Of a DNA stretch of 64,000 nt, positions 27,881-37,650 are shown piece by piece. Both the position numbers and the translations under genes were made by a program. Where the stretch lies: assembly GCA_963731625.1 (NCBI GenBank), contig CAVSWH010000004.1, positions 868,001 to 932,000 on the forward strand, written 5' to 3'. This stretch comes from PALSA-555 sp963731625. GTDB taxonomy: Bacteria > Actinomycetota > Acidimicrobiia > IMCC26256 > PALSA-555. Position 1 is the first letter of the stretch, and each line of letters starts with the position of its first letter. The notes under the pieces are model-generated. The model had not been told where the DNA came from. It was given only the letters and a program-made list of their open reading frames with translations, and searched no databases.

Positions 27881-29197
27881 GTGGCTGTGCGCGGTCCGCG
27901 GTGGCGAAGGAGCTGGCAATTCCTCAGCGGCCTGCCGGACCGACTGCGCACACGACGCTGGCACCGGGTGCTGTTGCTCTCGGCGTTGACCGGGGTCATC
28001 ACGGGTCTGGCGATCGCCGGCTTTGACTGGCTGACCGCCCGCACGATCCTCGAACGGGTCTTCCAGCTGCCCCGACTCGCCCAAGCCTTCGCCCCAGGCG
28101 TCGGTCTGGTGCTGGCCTGGGCCGCGCTGCGCTGGCTGGGCAAGAACGCGAGCCCGTCTACCTCCGAGGAGTACCTGCACGCCTATCACGATCCCGAGCA
28201 TCCCCTCGATCCCCGTCCCTTTCCGGCTCGGGTGCTGGCCTCGATCGCCACGCTCGGCTTCGGAGGCGCCATGGGCTTCGAAGGGCCCTCCATATATATG
28301 GGTGCCGGGATCGGGTCCTTTCTCGAGCGGCGCTTCGGGCGCTACCTGACCCGCGACGATCTGCGACTGCTGCTGGTGGCCGGCGCGGCGGCGGGTGTCT
28401 CGGCGATCTTCAAGGCGCCCGCCACCGGGGCCATCTTCGCCATCGAGGTGCCCTTCCAAGAAGACACCGCAGCCCACGCGCTGCTGCCGGCCCTCATTGG
28501 CTCGGCCACGTCGTACTTGACCTACGTCGCGTTCTACGGGACCACACCGCTCTTCGAGATCTCCGGCCAGCCACACTTCGACGCCGTCCGGCTACTCGGC
28601 GCCCTCGGCATTGGCGTCCTCGCCGGGCTGGGTGCCCGCGGGTTCGCGCTCGCGCTGCGCACCGCCAAGGCACACAGCCGCCAGGTCAGCGCCCGGTCGC
28701 GACTCCTGGTCGGAGGCCTCGGCCTGGCGACCGTCACCGGGCTGTGCTTCGTGCTCTTCAACGACGGGCTCACCCTCGGACCCGGCTACCGGGCCATCGC
28801 CTGGACCCTCAACCCGAACCGAACCGTCGCGCTCATCGCCGCCCTCTTCGTCCTCCACGCCCTCGCCACTGTGCTCACCGTCGAAGGGGGCGGCGCCGGA
28901 GGCCTCTTCATCCCGCTCTTCGTCCAAGGTTGGCTCCTCGGACGCTTCGTCCAAGGCGTCGCCGACACCCACACCAGCTTGTTCCCCGTCATCGGCGCGG
29001 CCGCGTTCCTCGGCGCCGGCTACCGCACCCCCATCGCCGGGATCGTCTTCGTCGCCGAAGTCACCGGCCGGCCCGGCTTCATCGTCCCCGCCCTCATCGC
29101 CACCGCCATCGCCCAAGTCTTGATGGGCAACTCCTCCGTCACCGCCTACCAGCCCATCCGCCGATCCGCGCCCCCAACCGAGCCCGACACGTCATGA
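27881..29197 (+). CDS. ClC-family chloride channel/transporter
   Basis: 438 residues from a GTG. Contains the ClC selectivity motifs: GFGGAMGFEGPSIYMG (GxxGPE-like), GGAGGLFIP and a final GYRTPIAGIVFVAEVTG. About ten hydrophobic helices. The usual gating Glu sits in GFEGP. No CBS domains, so it is a short bacterial form; it moves Cl- or F- across the membrane. The Cys/Tyr needed to tell transporter from channel is not identified with confidence. Confidence 0.92.
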   Translation: MAVRGPRWRRSWQFLSGLPDRLRTRRWHRVLLLSALTGVITGLAIAGFDWLTARTILERVFQLPRLAQAFAPGVGLVLAWAALRWLGKNASPSTSEEYLHAYHDPEHPLDPRPFPARVLASIATLGFGGAMGFEGPSIYMGAGIGSFLERRFGRYLTRDDLRLLLVAGAAAGVSAIFKAPATGAIFAIEVPFQEDTAAHALLPALIGSATSYLTYVAFYGTTPLFEISGQPHFDAVRLLGALGIGVLAGLGARGFALALRTAKAHSRQVSARSRLLVGGLGLATVTGLCFVLFNDGLTLGPGYRAIAWTLNPNRTVALIAALFVLHALATVLTVEGGGAGGLFIPLFVQGWLLGRFVQGVADTHTSLFPVIGAAAFLGAGYRTPIAGIVFVAEVTGRPGFIVPALIATAIAQVLMGNSSVTAYQPIRRSAPPTEPDTS

Positions 29198-29393
29198 TTC
29201 GCCGCCCCCCGGTCATGCGCGGCCTTCACGTCAACGCCCAAACCGATCACTCGATGACGAACCCGCGGCACTCGGCCGGGTCAAGGCCCCACGCCGAGAT
29301 AACCAAACGAATAGCGCACGCAGATCAGCGGAATCTCAGCTGCTCCACGCGCAGGGGTCTCCGCCGACGTTCGTCGAACGCCACGTGTCCGCC

Positions 29394-29684
29394 TCAGGTG
29401 GGTCGATCAGCGAAATGCCCGATCAACCCAGCGGCGTAGTACTCGGGCCACGGCTCGCTCGGGCTCGCAGCCGTGTACTCCTTGTCGAGACCAACGAGCC
29501 GGTAGACAAGCTCGCTGCGAACCGGCCGGGTGCCGAGGAGATCGGGGAGTTCCGAGAGATTCAGCAGCCAGTCGGCGTACCACGACGCCCAATCGTCGTC
29601 GGCCCCGTCGACGATGCGGAACACCTGATGGTGTGTCTCGCCGGCCTCGTGCAACAACGCCGCAATCGTTGCCCTGTCGCTCAT
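29394..29684 (-). CDS. Small hypothetical protein (96 aa)
   Basis: From the ATG at 29684: SDRATIAALLHEAGETHHQVF, DDWASWYADWLLNLSELPDLL, VRSELVYRLVGLDKEYTA and EPWPEYYAAGLIGHF. The composition and Trp/Tyr pattern look like a true protein of a small actinobacterial family I cannot name. The frame extends upstream to 29873 without protein-like content. Confidence 0.65.
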   Translation of the reverse strand: MSDRATIAALLHEAGETHHQVFRIVDGADDDWASWYADWLLNLSELPDLLGTRPVRSELVYRLVGLDKEYTAASPSEPWPEYYAAGLIGHFADRPT

Positions 29685-29978
29685 GTCGGCTCCGGTTTTC
29701 GAGATCGGCGAACCCGCCAGGACCGTCATTCTCCCTCGCGGCGGAGGCGGAAGCGTTGCGTCCGAACGCGGGTGCGAGACTCCAAAGATGCCTCCCGTAA
29801 CGAACAATAGACAACCCAGATCCCTCATCGACCTGCGGCCTGACCATGTCCCTGCAAGCGCGTACAGATCCATCGCTGTACCCAGCGCCCGTGGCGACGT
29901 TGTTGCGGGCGCGGCTGAGAACGGCGGTGGAAGTTGTGCTTGCGGCCGAGTGCTCTTCCTGCCCCGACCGGGTTGCTC

Positions 29979-30195
29979 CTATGGGTTGAGGATCTCCGCG
30001 ACCAGCGCCGTGTCCTCGGTCCCGCGAACCAGGACGACCTTTCCGTCGCGGAACCGCCACCAGTGATGCAGGTCCATGGCCCCAGACTTTCAGGTCCTTT
30101 TCGCCGTGAAGGCGTAGTGGATCACGACCATCACGTCCGTGTCGTTGGACGTGAACGCCAACGGCGTGAACTCCGTCACGTCCTGGTTTTGACGT
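29979..30195 (-). pseudogene. SnoaL/NTF2-like C-terminal remnant
   Basis: DVTEFTPLAFTSNDTDVMVVI then HYAFTAKRT in one frame and, after a one-base shift near 30090, MDLHHWWRFRDGKVVLVRGT then ALVAEILNP and a stop. Together they form the last two thirds of a SnoaL-like domain. The N-terminal part is lost at the junction with attachment site d. Confidence 0.7.
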
Positions 30196-30264
30196 AGTCC
30201 ACCAGCCTCGGTTCCTTCGCCCGGTTGTCCCCGAGCCGCACGTCGTTCGTCGCCCGAGAAGGTG

Positions 30265-30456
30265 CGAGTGACCTGGCGCTTCGTTCGTGGGCGTTGAGGG
30301 ACTCGAACCCCCGGCTTCCGCCTTGTAAGGGCGCTTCGAGCAACCCGTGACCTGCGGCTTCGCGCGTCATCCCAGGTCAAGCCGACAACATGTTGCACAT
30401 GAGCGACCCTGACTGACCGCAATTGTCCGCCAGTTAGGGCACGCGGAGGGCACGCC
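30265..30456 (-). repeat. Attachment junction d: tRNA-Val 3' fragment with right arm (type 1)
   Basis: Shared flank GAGAAGGTGCGAGTGACCTGG, tRNA fragment 30288-30333, then CGTGACCTGC, AGGTCA, CAACATGTTG, and the doubled GGGCACGC at 30436-30455. The left GGGCAC arm is not present. Confidence 0.8.
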
Positions 30457-30776
30457 AGGGAGGTTTGTCGTGGCGGTGCCTCTCCCTTTGCTCGGCTCCG
30501 CGTTTACCAGGTGAGTTCTAGAGCTGTGGACCAGAGGGGACAGTTCTCAAACCCCGACCTCTTCTGCGACGTGGCGGAATTGGGCCCGTCGGCGATGCGC
30601 CCAGCCGAGCTGGCCGGCGGCCGCGGCCGCCCTGCGTGCCTCGCCCGCGGGCTATGCATTGGCTCGCCCACGCCTGGCATGCCGATCCGGGCTGTGTGGA
30701 GCACCACGGTTGCGTTGCGCAGGAAGGACCTTGGGCCAGTCGCAGTTCGCTGGTGGGAGAGTCCTACGCACGGTCC
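30457..30776. other. Spacer without recognised gene
   Basis: A minus-strand frame (30504-31010) is open but its sequence matches no family I know and partly mirrors the ice-binding gene. I see nothing else supported here. Confidence 0.4.
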
Positions 30777-30805
30777 TTGCCTGACCACGCAGCGTGACAT
30801 ACAAT
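30777..30805 (+). promoter_or_regulatory. Sigma-70-like promoter for ice-binding gene
   Basis: TTGCCT at 30777-30782 and TACAAT at 30800-30805 with a 17-bp spacer, 45 bp before the ATG at 30851; GGAGGGGG at 30836-30843 is the ribosome-binding site. Confidence 0.6.
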
Positions 30806-30850
30806 TAAAGACGGAGCGGGTGTGCGCCCACATTGGAGGGGGCGCGACCC

Positions 30851-31816
30851 ATGGGCAGTGTCGGTATTCGTGCATGCCGCAGTTTGGGAGTACTTCTTCC
30901 TGTACTGGCCGCGTCGGTGCTGGTGGCTGGCGGTACCGCGAGCGCGACACCAACCCCGGTTGGACTCGGAACCGCCACCAACTTCGCGATCCTCGCAGGA
31001 GCCGCGGCAAGCGACGTTCCGACGTCGTCCATCACAGGGAACCTTGGGTTGAGCACAACCACCGGGGCTGCCATCACCGGGTTCACCTGCTCACAAATGG
31101 TTCCCCCGTCGGAGATCCTCGAAGTCGACAACGGCTTTGGAGGCTCGGGCACGTGCGTGGTGCCGAACGCTGGAACCCAAGTGACGACCCCCAGAGGCGA
31201 CCAGCTCTCTTCGTTTACCAACACCTCGAACCTGCCGGGGGCGACCCCTGTCGGTTCCTCGGGGGATTTGGCGGGACTATCCCTCGGCGCCGGCCTCTAC
31301 AGCTTCGCGTCGGGTACGACCGACAACAGCGGAACCCTGACGCTCGATGCCCACGGCGACCCGAGTTCCGTCTGGATCTTCCAGGCCTCGTCGAGCCTCA
31401 TCGTGTCGGCCGGTAGCACGATGCAGTTCACCAACCTTCCCGCCGGCGTATCAACCGACCAGATGGCGTGCAACGTCTTCTGGACAGTGCAGAGCTCGAC
31501 AACGCTGACTTCGACGGCGCTAAACCCCACAACCTTCGTCGGCACGATCATGGCGTTGGCCGACATCTCCGTGGGCAGTAACGCGACGGTTCACGGGCGA
31601 TTGCTGGCCGGCAGCCAAGCCGATCAAAGCAAGGGGGCCGTGACCCTCATCGCGGACACGATCACCCGACCCACGGGATGCACGACGCTGCCCGCCGGTA
31701 CGGGTGGAGGCCCTGCTGGCCCCGGTGGAGGCCCTGGCACGGGTGGAGGCCCTGGTACGGGTGGGGGCTCTGGTAGTGGCGCCACTCCTACGGCCTCGGC
31801 CGCCTTCACCGGCTGA
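30851..31816 (+). CDS. Secreted ice-binding-like protein (DUF3494) with C-terminal AAFTG
   Basis: About 321 residues. Signal peptide SLGVLLPVLAASVLVAGGTAS. The mature part starts VGLGTATNFAILAGAAASDV and has NLGLSTTTGAAITGF, GDLAGLSLGAGLYSF, SVWIFQASSSLIVSAGS and AMQF-type NVFWTVQSSTTL, the DUF3494 discontinuous beta-solenoid of bacterial ice-binding proteins. A Gly/Pro repeat linker (GGGPGTGGGPGTGGGSG) leads to the final TASAAFTG. It is the only + strand member of the AAFTG group. DUF3494 members bind ice or act as surface adhesins; which applies here is unknown. Confidence 0.9.
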   Translation: MGSVGIRACRSLGVLLPVLAASVLVAGGTASATPTPVGLGTATNFAILAGAAASDVPTSSITGNLGLSTTTGAAITGFTCSQMVPPSEILEVDNGFGGSGTCVVPNAGTQVTTPRGDQLSSFTNTSNLPGATPVGSSGDLAGLSLGAGLYSFASGTTDNSGTLTLDAHGDPSSVWIFQASSSLIVSAGSTMQFTNLPAGVSTDQMACNVFWTVQSSTTLTSTALNPTTFVGTIMALADISVGSNATVHGRLLAGSQADQSKGAVTLIADTITRPTGCTTLPAGTGGGPAGPGGGPGTGGGPGTGGGSGSGATPTASAAFTG

Positions 31817-31829
31817 CGCGGCAGCGCCC

Positions 31830-31884
31830 GTTGCACATGAGCGACGGCGAGTGACCGCCAGTTAGGGCACGCGGAGGGCACGCT
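31830..31884. repeat. Orphan type-1 attachment arm without tRNA fragment
   Basis: GTTGCACATGAGCGACGGCG, AGTGACCG and AGTTAGGGCACGCGGAGGGC are identical in kind to the right arm of junctions c-f and h-j, but no tRNA sequence precedes it. It starts 13 bp after the ice-binding gene stop, so an old junction was partly deleted here. Confidence 0.75.
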
Positions 31885-32014
31885 TCGCGACGGTCCTCGG
31901 CGCTATGCGCGATCCTGCTTGCGAGCGAGGTCGCCGACAGTGCGCCAAGCAGCGAGCGAACGCGTAGCTGCTCGACGCGGCCGCGCTCGACACCGACGAG
32001 AGCGGTTAGCGCGT

Positions 32015-33016
32015 CTACCCGGTGAACGCGGCCGTCGGGGCGACCGCGACCGTTGGGCAGGCGTCGGTGGTCGGGTCGTAGGTGATGGTCACCTGACCGT
32101 TGCCGGACTGCGACCCGGTTTGAAAGACCGTTCCGGCTGGCCCTGAACTCGAGCCGCCCCCACCACCGGCGCCCTCGTCGTGGGAACCACCGCCGCTGGA
32201 GCCGCCGCCCCCGCCACCGGTCGCGCCACCGCCACCGCCACCGCCGGCGTCGTCCACGCTGTCGCCGCCGTTGCCGCCCTGCAGCGCGGACCCTGCGGTC
32301 GCCGCGGTGACGCCACCGCCGTTCGACTGTCCGGCGCCGCCGCCGTTGCCGCCTGCCAGTCCGCCCAAGGGCCCTTGGGGTGGCCCGGGTGGCGTGCCTG
32401 TCGAGCCGCCGTTCGTGCCGACCTGCCCGCCTGCACCGCCCGTGCCGGTCGCCAAGGTGACGTCGTCGTCGCCGCCACTTCCGCCCCCACCACCGGCGAC
32501 GATGAGCACCGTCGAGCCGGCCAGGACCGCCGACGCGCCCCCACCACCACCGCCGTCCACCACGCCCCCGGAGCCAGCGAGACCGCCGCCGAGGAACCCG
32601 CCGCTGTTCGGCACCGTCGCGCTCCGAACCTGACCGCCGCCCGACGCGTTGTTCTGCCCACCGGTGTTCGCTGCGCCGGAGGACACGCCCGAGACGCCCG
32701 GCGCCGCGACGTCGACCGTCAGCGACTCGCCCGGCGTCACGCTCAACGACCCGCTCGCCGTCCCGCCCAGACCCGGTGTGGCCGGCGCAGTGGCGCCTTC
32801 GCTCGCGGCCCCGGTCCCACCGTCGGCACCCGCAGCGCTCACCTGCACCGAGCAGATACCCGCCGGCACCACCACCGAATAGGCGCCCGGAGGGTTCGTG
32901 GACGCGAACAAGGTGGTCGCCACCGCCCCCGCGGGGCCAGCACCCACTAGCGCCACGACGCCAACCAGCGCAGCCGCGACCGCACCAACACCCGCGCCGA
33001 GAACGCGCAACCGCAC
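32015..33016 (-). CDS. Secreted glycine-rich protein with C-terminal AAFTG
   Basis: About 333 residues from the GTG at 33016, which follows GGCGGAGGAGG. Signal peptide LGAGVGAVAAALVGVVALVG. After a small beta region (YSVVVPAGICSVQVSAAGADG) most of the chain is Gly/Ala/Ser runs broken by LIVAGGGGG-type strands, as in the bacterial glycine-rich (PE_PGRS-like) families. The end reads GNGQVTITYDPTTDACPTV then APTAAFTG-stop. Likely exported and surface-associated. Long proline-rich frames on the + strand are mirror images. Confidence 0.85.
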   Translation of the reverse strand: MRLRVLGAGVGAVAAALVGVVALVGAGPAGAVATTLFASTNPPGAYSVVVPAGICSVQVSAAGADGGTGAASEGATAPATPGLGGTASGSLSVTPGESLTVDVAAPGVSGVSSGAANTGGQNNASGGGQVRSATVPNSGGFLGGGLAGSGGVVDGGGGGGASAVLAGSTVLIVAGGGGGSGGDDDVTLATGTGGAGGQVGTNGGSTGTPPGPPQGPLGGLAGGNGGGAGQSNGGGVTAATAGSALQGGNGGDSVDDAGGGGGGGATGGGGGGSSGGGSHDEGAGGGGGSSSGPAGTVFQTGSQSGNGQVTITYDPTTDACPTVAVAPTAAFTG

Positions 33017-33080
33017 CCGGGCCTCCTCCGCCTCGCCTGGCCCACAGGCTCGAGAACCCCAGGAACGTATCACCGGCCCG
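33017..33080 (-). promoter_or_regulatory. Conserved leader of the AAFTG-protein genes (copy 1)
   Basis: Reading leftwards: CGGTGATACGTTCCTGGGGT, a short stem GCCTG-TGGGC-CAGGC, GAGGCGGAGGAGGCCC and the GTG start. The same leader occurs before the genes starting at 34425, 35758 (altered), 58045 and 60396, so each cassette seems to bring its own promoter and ribosome-binding site. Confidence 0.7.
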
Positions 33081-33220
33081 CCGAAACGCCCCGGACGTGC
33101 TGCGCCGCGCCGCGGACGAGGTTGCTGACGAGTCGGCCAATCAGCGGGCAAACGCGTTGCTGCTCGACGCGGCCGCGTTCGCCGCGATCGACGCCGACGA
33201 CGACGGCGCGGTTAGCGCGT

Positions 33221-34425
33221 CTACCCCGTGAACGCGGCCGTCGGGGCGACCGCGACGGTTGGGCAGGCGTCGGTGCTCGGGTCGTAGGTGATCGTCACCT
33301 GGCCGTTGCCGGTGCGGGTGGTGGAGGTGAAGTTGGCGTGGCCGTCGCGGTCACGAACGACGAGCCGCCACCACCACCGCTGTTGTCGGAACTGCCACCG
33401 CCGGCGCCGAACCCGCCGCCGCCGCCACCGCGCCCGGCCCGCCGACGCCACCACCACCACCGCCGCCGAACCCGAGACCGCCACCACCACCGCCACCGGC
33501 CGGCCGGTTCCTCGGCGCCGCCGTTACCGCCGGTGGCGAACCCTGCCCCGCCACGAGCCGCCGTTCGGACGCCGGGGCTCCCGAGCCGCGCCGGTCTGGC
33601 CGGTCCCGCCATCTGCCCGCGACTCCCGCCTCCGCCGCCGTCGGCACCACCGCCGCCGCCGCCGACCGAAGCCGGCAGCCCCGCCGTGCCCAGCCCGGCG
33701 TCGCCGGTCCCGCCTGCGTGACCCCACCGCCACCACCACCGCCGGAGGGCTCAACGGCGGTTCGGCGCCGCCGTTGCCGCCCGCGCCGGTCGCCTGACCC
33801 CCCCGGGCCGCGGTGGTAAACGCACCTCGGTACCCAGGCTGCCGTCGGTGCCCGACGCGTTCGAAGCTGCCCGGCGACACCACACCACCCGAGCCGCCTG
33901 CGTTGGTCAACCCCGCGCCGCCACCGCCCCCCGCGACGACGAGCAGCGTGGCGCCGGTCGAGACGACCGACGCCCCGCCACCACCGCCGCCACCCGACCG
34001 CGCCCTCGGCGCCGCCGCCGCCGCCGCCGAACCCACCCGTGCGCCCCGTTGCCGCTCGGACCAAGGCCGTACCCCCAACAACCACCGTGAGACCGCTCCC
34101 GGGCGCACCGCCGCCGCCGACGGACACGTTGAGCGCCGCGCCCGCCCGACGCGACCGCGCTGCATGCACCCCCGACCCGGTCCCGCCTGCGCCGAGCCGA
34201 CATTGACCGGCGAAAGGTCCCGCAGCTCCCACCCTGGCCACCGTCCGCGGTGACGGTCGCGAAACAGATCCCCGCCGGTACCGTCGCCGAGCCGGGGTCC
34301 GACGTGCTCGACGAGAACAGCGTCGTCGTCGCCGCCCCCGCCGGCCCCGACCCCACGACCGCCACCACCCCGACCAGCGCGGCCGCGACCGCACCAACAC
34401 CCGCCCCGAGAACGCGCACCCGCAC
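33221..34425 (-). pseudogene. Glycine-rich AAFTG protein, several frameshifts
   Basis: The GTG at 34425 opens with RVRVLGAGVGAVAAALVGVV and ATTTLFSSSTSDPGSATVPA, then the Gly-rich body jumps among all three frames (at least three shifts between 34330 and 33300). The C-terminal GNGQVTITYDPSTDACPTVA then APTAAFTG and TAG at 33221-33223 are intact. It is a paralogue of the genes at 32015 and 56885. Repetitive GC-rich sequence could also cause assembly errors, so decay is not proven. Confidence 0.7.
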
Positions 34426-34504
34426 CCGGGCTCCCTCCGCCTCGCCTGGCCCGCAGGCCAAGAACGCCAGGACGCTAACACCGGCCCGGCGAAACGACCC
34501 GGAG

Positions 34505-34892
34505 CGCCCCAGTCAAGAACGCGGCCCCCGACCTGCTCACCCGACCCCGTGGTGACGACCGACGTTCACCAAGCGGAGTCGGGTTCGGCCGAAGGTGCTG
34601 GGCATACATCCACCTTCTCTATTGAGTTAGGGCACATGGAGGGCACGCAGGGACGATCGGGCGCTCCCACATCGTGGAGCTTGCCCGAGAAGGTGCTCCT
34701 GACCTGGCGTCTCGTGCGTGGGCGTTGAGGGACTCGAACCCCCGGCCTCCGCCTTGTAAGGGCGCTTCGAGCAACGCTCGTGACCTGCTGCTTCGCACGT
34801 CGTCCCAGGTCAGGCCGACAACGTGTTGCACATGAGTGACGCCGAGTGACCGTGAGTGACCGCCCGTTAGGGCACGCGGAGGGCACGCCGGC
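34505..34892 (-). repeat. Attachment junction e: both arms and tRNA-Val 3' fragment (type 1)
   Basis: Left flank with the conserved AGGCGGAGCCGGGTTTCGCC-like block (here mutated), left arm at 34621-34646 with doubled GGGCAC, tRNA fragment 34719-34764, then TGACCTGC, CCAGGTCA, CAACGTGTTG, TGAGTGACG/TGAGTGACCG repeats and the doubled GGGCACGC ending at 34889. Confidence 0.85.
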
Positions 34893-35111
34893 GACGACCC
34901 GGATTTGCGTCATGCCACGAGCAGGGTGCCGATGAGTGGGTCGACCAGCGGGCGAACACGTTGCTGCTCGACGCTGCCGCGCTCGCCGCGATCGACACCG
35001 ACGTATCACCGACCCGGCGAAACGACCCGGACCGCCTCCGTCCGTCGGCGCCGCCGAGCTGCTCGCCGACGCAATCGAATGCGCCGAGGACGAGACAGGC
35101 GGTTAGCGCGT

Positions 35112-35758
35112 CTATCCGGTGAACGCGGCGATTGGTGCGACCGCGGGGGCTGGTGTCGTCGTTGGTGGCGTGGGTGGGGTCACGCTTTGGAGGGTCGCGG
35201 TCACGTTGACGATGACTGACACGGCGAGTATGGAGAATGTCACGGTGGCGCCCGGCGTCGGCGCCGTGGGTCGATTTGGCCGTCGGCGTTGCCGGACGCC
35301 GGCGTGGTTGCGCACCCATAGTGGTCGGTGATGTTGCGCAGGCCCAACAAGTCGCCGCCCTGCACGGCGATCGGTGACGCCAACGTGAAGGTATTCAGAC
35401 CCGACGCGGTGGTCGTGACCATCGGGCTGATCCCCACCAACATGAACGCGTTCGGCGTCGCCGTGGGCCGCCACATCTCCAGCTGCAGCTGCCCCGCGAA
35501 CGGACCGTTTTGCCCCTGACCGGCTTGGGTGCTCCACGAGGTCACGGTCCAGTTCCCCGAGGGAACGGCGAGACTCGTCGGAGTGGGCTGGACAAGGTCC
35601 AGGTCAGCCGCGCAGCTAGTGCCGAACCCGCCGAGTTGGCCGATGGTCACGGTCGCGGCCGCCACCGAGCCCGCCAAGCCGAACGTCAGCGCCGCCACGA
35701 CACTCACGAGAGCCGTCGCCACCACACCAACACCCGCACCGACCACCCGCCACCGCAC
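35112..35758 (-). pseudogene. Secreted AAFTG protein of unknown fold, one frameshift
   Basis: GTG start at 35758. Signal peptide VVGAGVGVVATALVSVVAAL is close to that of the glycine-rich proteins, but the body differs: QLGGFGTSCAADLDLVQPTP, NWTVTSWSTQAGQGQNGPFA, LNTFTLASPIAVQGGDLLGL. One missing base near 35268 shifts the frame; the next frame continues TAPTPGATVTFSILAVSVIV and a Thr/Pro linker to APIAAFTG-stop. A signal peptide and tail shared with other genes around a different body is the reason it is of interest. Confidence 0.75.
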
Positions 35759-35829
35759 CCGGGCCTCCTCCGCCTCGCCGGGACGGCGGGACGCTACTAC
35801 CGACCCGCCGAAACGACCCGGACCGCCCC

Positions 35830-36202
35830 AGTCAAGAACGCGCCCCCTGACCTGCTCGCCCGACCTCGTGGTTACGACCCGCGTCGATCAGGCGGAGCCG
35901 TGTTTCGCCGGGAGGTGCGCATACATCGACGGTCATGAGTTGGGGCACACGGAGGGCACACAGGACGCTAGGCGGGGGTTCGCACAGGCTCGGGCTGGCC
36001 GAGAATGTAGTGGTGGCCTTGGCGTTTCGGTCGTGGGCGTTGAGGGACTCGAACCCCCGCTCCCGCCTTGTAAGGGCGCTGCAGGCAAGGCTGTGACCTG
36101 CAGTTTCCGCGTCGTCCCAGGTCAGTCGGTCAACGTGTTGCACATGAGCGACGCTGAGTGACCGTGAGTGACCGCCAGTTAGGGCACGCGGAGGGCACGC
36201 GG
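35830..36202 (-). repeat. Attachment junction f: both arms and tRNA-Val 3' fragment (type 1)
   Basis: Left arm GAGTTGGGGCACACGGAGGG at 35937-35956, tRNA fragment 36034-36078, TGACCTGC, CCCAGGTCA, CAACGTGTTG, then the clearest iteron set: TGAGCGACGC, TGAGTGACCG, TGAGTGACCG at 36145-36174, and AGGGCACGCG-GAGGGCACGC at 36181-36200. Confidence 0.88.
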
Positions 36203-36407
36203 GAGAAGCCAGAGTGGGACCGGCGGTGTTGGCTCTGGAGCCTCAGGATGATGCGGTAGCGAAGCGCCGTTCCCCCCGCCACCCCGTGCACGCGCAGGGC
36301 GAGCATCGAAAGCGACCGAGCGGCGGACGACTCCAGGTGGACAGCGACGCTTGCTGACGCGACCCCCGCCGTGAAAGATCACTCGGGTACGAAGGACGGA
36401 GAATCAC

Positions 36408-36734
36408 ATGGATATTTCACTTGAGGGATGGAACATCGTGAGCGGCGACGAGAGCGACTGGGGCCCGTGGACAGGCTCGGCAGGCGAAGCACGCGCCAAG
36501 ATCCTCGGCACGGCCGACGGCTACACACTCGTACTCGTCGAGGCCCAACCCGGCTACCGCGGCAACCCACACACGCACACACACCCCGAGTTCAACTACG
36601 TGGTCGACGGTACCCTGCGCAACCAGGGTCAAGAGATGAAGAGAGGCGACGCCTACGCAGCAGCAGCCGGGTCGTCCCACACCGACTTCGCCACCGACTC
36701 CGGCGCGACATACTTCCTGGCCTTCAAGCTCTGA
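36408..36734 (+). CDS. Small cupin protein
   Basis: 108 residues, start preceded by GGACGGAG. NPHTHTHPEFNYVVDGTLRN is cupin motif 1 with the metal-binding His residues and Glu; KRGDAYAAAAGSSHTDF is motif 2 with the last His. A single-domain metal-binding beta barrel of unknown substrate. Confidence 0.88.
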   Translation: MDISLEGWNIVSGDESDWGPWTGSAGEARAKILGTADGYTLVLVEAQPGYRGNPHTHTHPEFNYVVDGTLRNQGQEMKRGDAYAAAAGSSHTDFATDSGATYFLAFKL

Positions 36735-37074
36735 TTCCACGATCCGCTGGTCTGTTCCTCTCATGCCAGGGATCGACCGATAGGGGCCCGACCTCGGCTG
36801 GCCAACCCGTCGACTCGGGCGATGCGATCCGAGGAGTCCCGAACGCAATCGACGCGTCGGTCGCGGCTACCCACCCGCGCCGCAGGACCGGATTCGTGTT
36901 CCTTACGGAACCGCCCGTCCCTGGCGTGCCACTGCCCGGGACATTTGCTCGATAGGAACCTTCGAGTTGCCAGGGAACATCGCGGTGCCTTCTTCCACTC
37001 GAAACCAAAGGCACTTATGGTGGCGTGGTTCCGAAACCACACCTGCCGGTGGTCGGTCGCGCCGGCGCCAACAC

Positions 37075-37650
37075 ATGGAGCCGAAGCCGATGACCTCCCC
37101 AGAGTCAGCGGCGACCCTGCCGCTCGGACCCGGTCGCTGGACCGTCGACAAGAACCACTCCGGCGTCTCGTTCGCGGTGCGTCACCTCGGTCTGTCCAAC
37201 GTCCGCGGGCGTTTCGACACGTTCGACGCGTCGCTCGAGATCGGGACGCGGGTCGAGGACACCAAGGTGATGGTGGAGATCGATCTGTCATCGGTCAACA
37301 CCAACAACGACGACCGCGATGCGCATCTGCGCTCGAGCGACTTCTTCAACACCGAAGCCAACCGCGTTATGACTTTCCGGTCCACGGCGGTCACCGGTCA
37401 CGGCGAGGACTACGAACTCACCGGCGATCTGACGATCGGCGGCGTGACCAAACCGGTGACGCTCGACGTCGAGTTCAACGGCACCGAGGTCTTCCCCGCG
37501 GACCAGAGCACCCACGCCGGCTTCTCCGCGACCGGCGAGATCCGCCGCAGTGACTTCGGTATCGACTTCGGGATCATTCCAGGCGCCGAGAAGCTCATGC
37601 TCGGAGATCGCATCAAGATCGAGCTCGAGTTCCAGTTCGTCGCACCATGA
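37075..37650 (+). CDS. YceI-family lipid-binding protein
   Basis: About 191 residues from the ATG at 37075. GRWTVDKNHSGVSFAVRHLG, VRGRFDTFDASLEIG, SSVNTNNDDRDAHLRSSDFF and LTGDLTIGGVTKPVTLDVEF are the successive strands of the YceI barrel that binds isoprenoid-type lipids. No signal peptide is seen, so it is probably cytoplasmic. The frame is open from 36967 but the extra residues look non-coding. Confidence 0.9.
   Translation: MEPKPMTSPESAATLPLGPGRWTVDKNHSGVSFAVRHLGLSNVRGRFDTFDASLEIGTRVEDTKVMVEIDLSSVNTNNDDRDAHLRSSDFFNTEANRVMTFRSTAVTGHGEDYELTGDLTIGGVTKPVTLDVEFNGTEVFPADQSTHAGFSATGEIRRSDFGIDFGIIPGAEKLMLGDRIKIELEFQFVAP

Noticed and set aside
27511..28143. 210-codon minus-strand frame over the Usp/ClC gap
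   Set aside because: Arg/Pro/Ser-rich mirror of both flanking genes, no domain.
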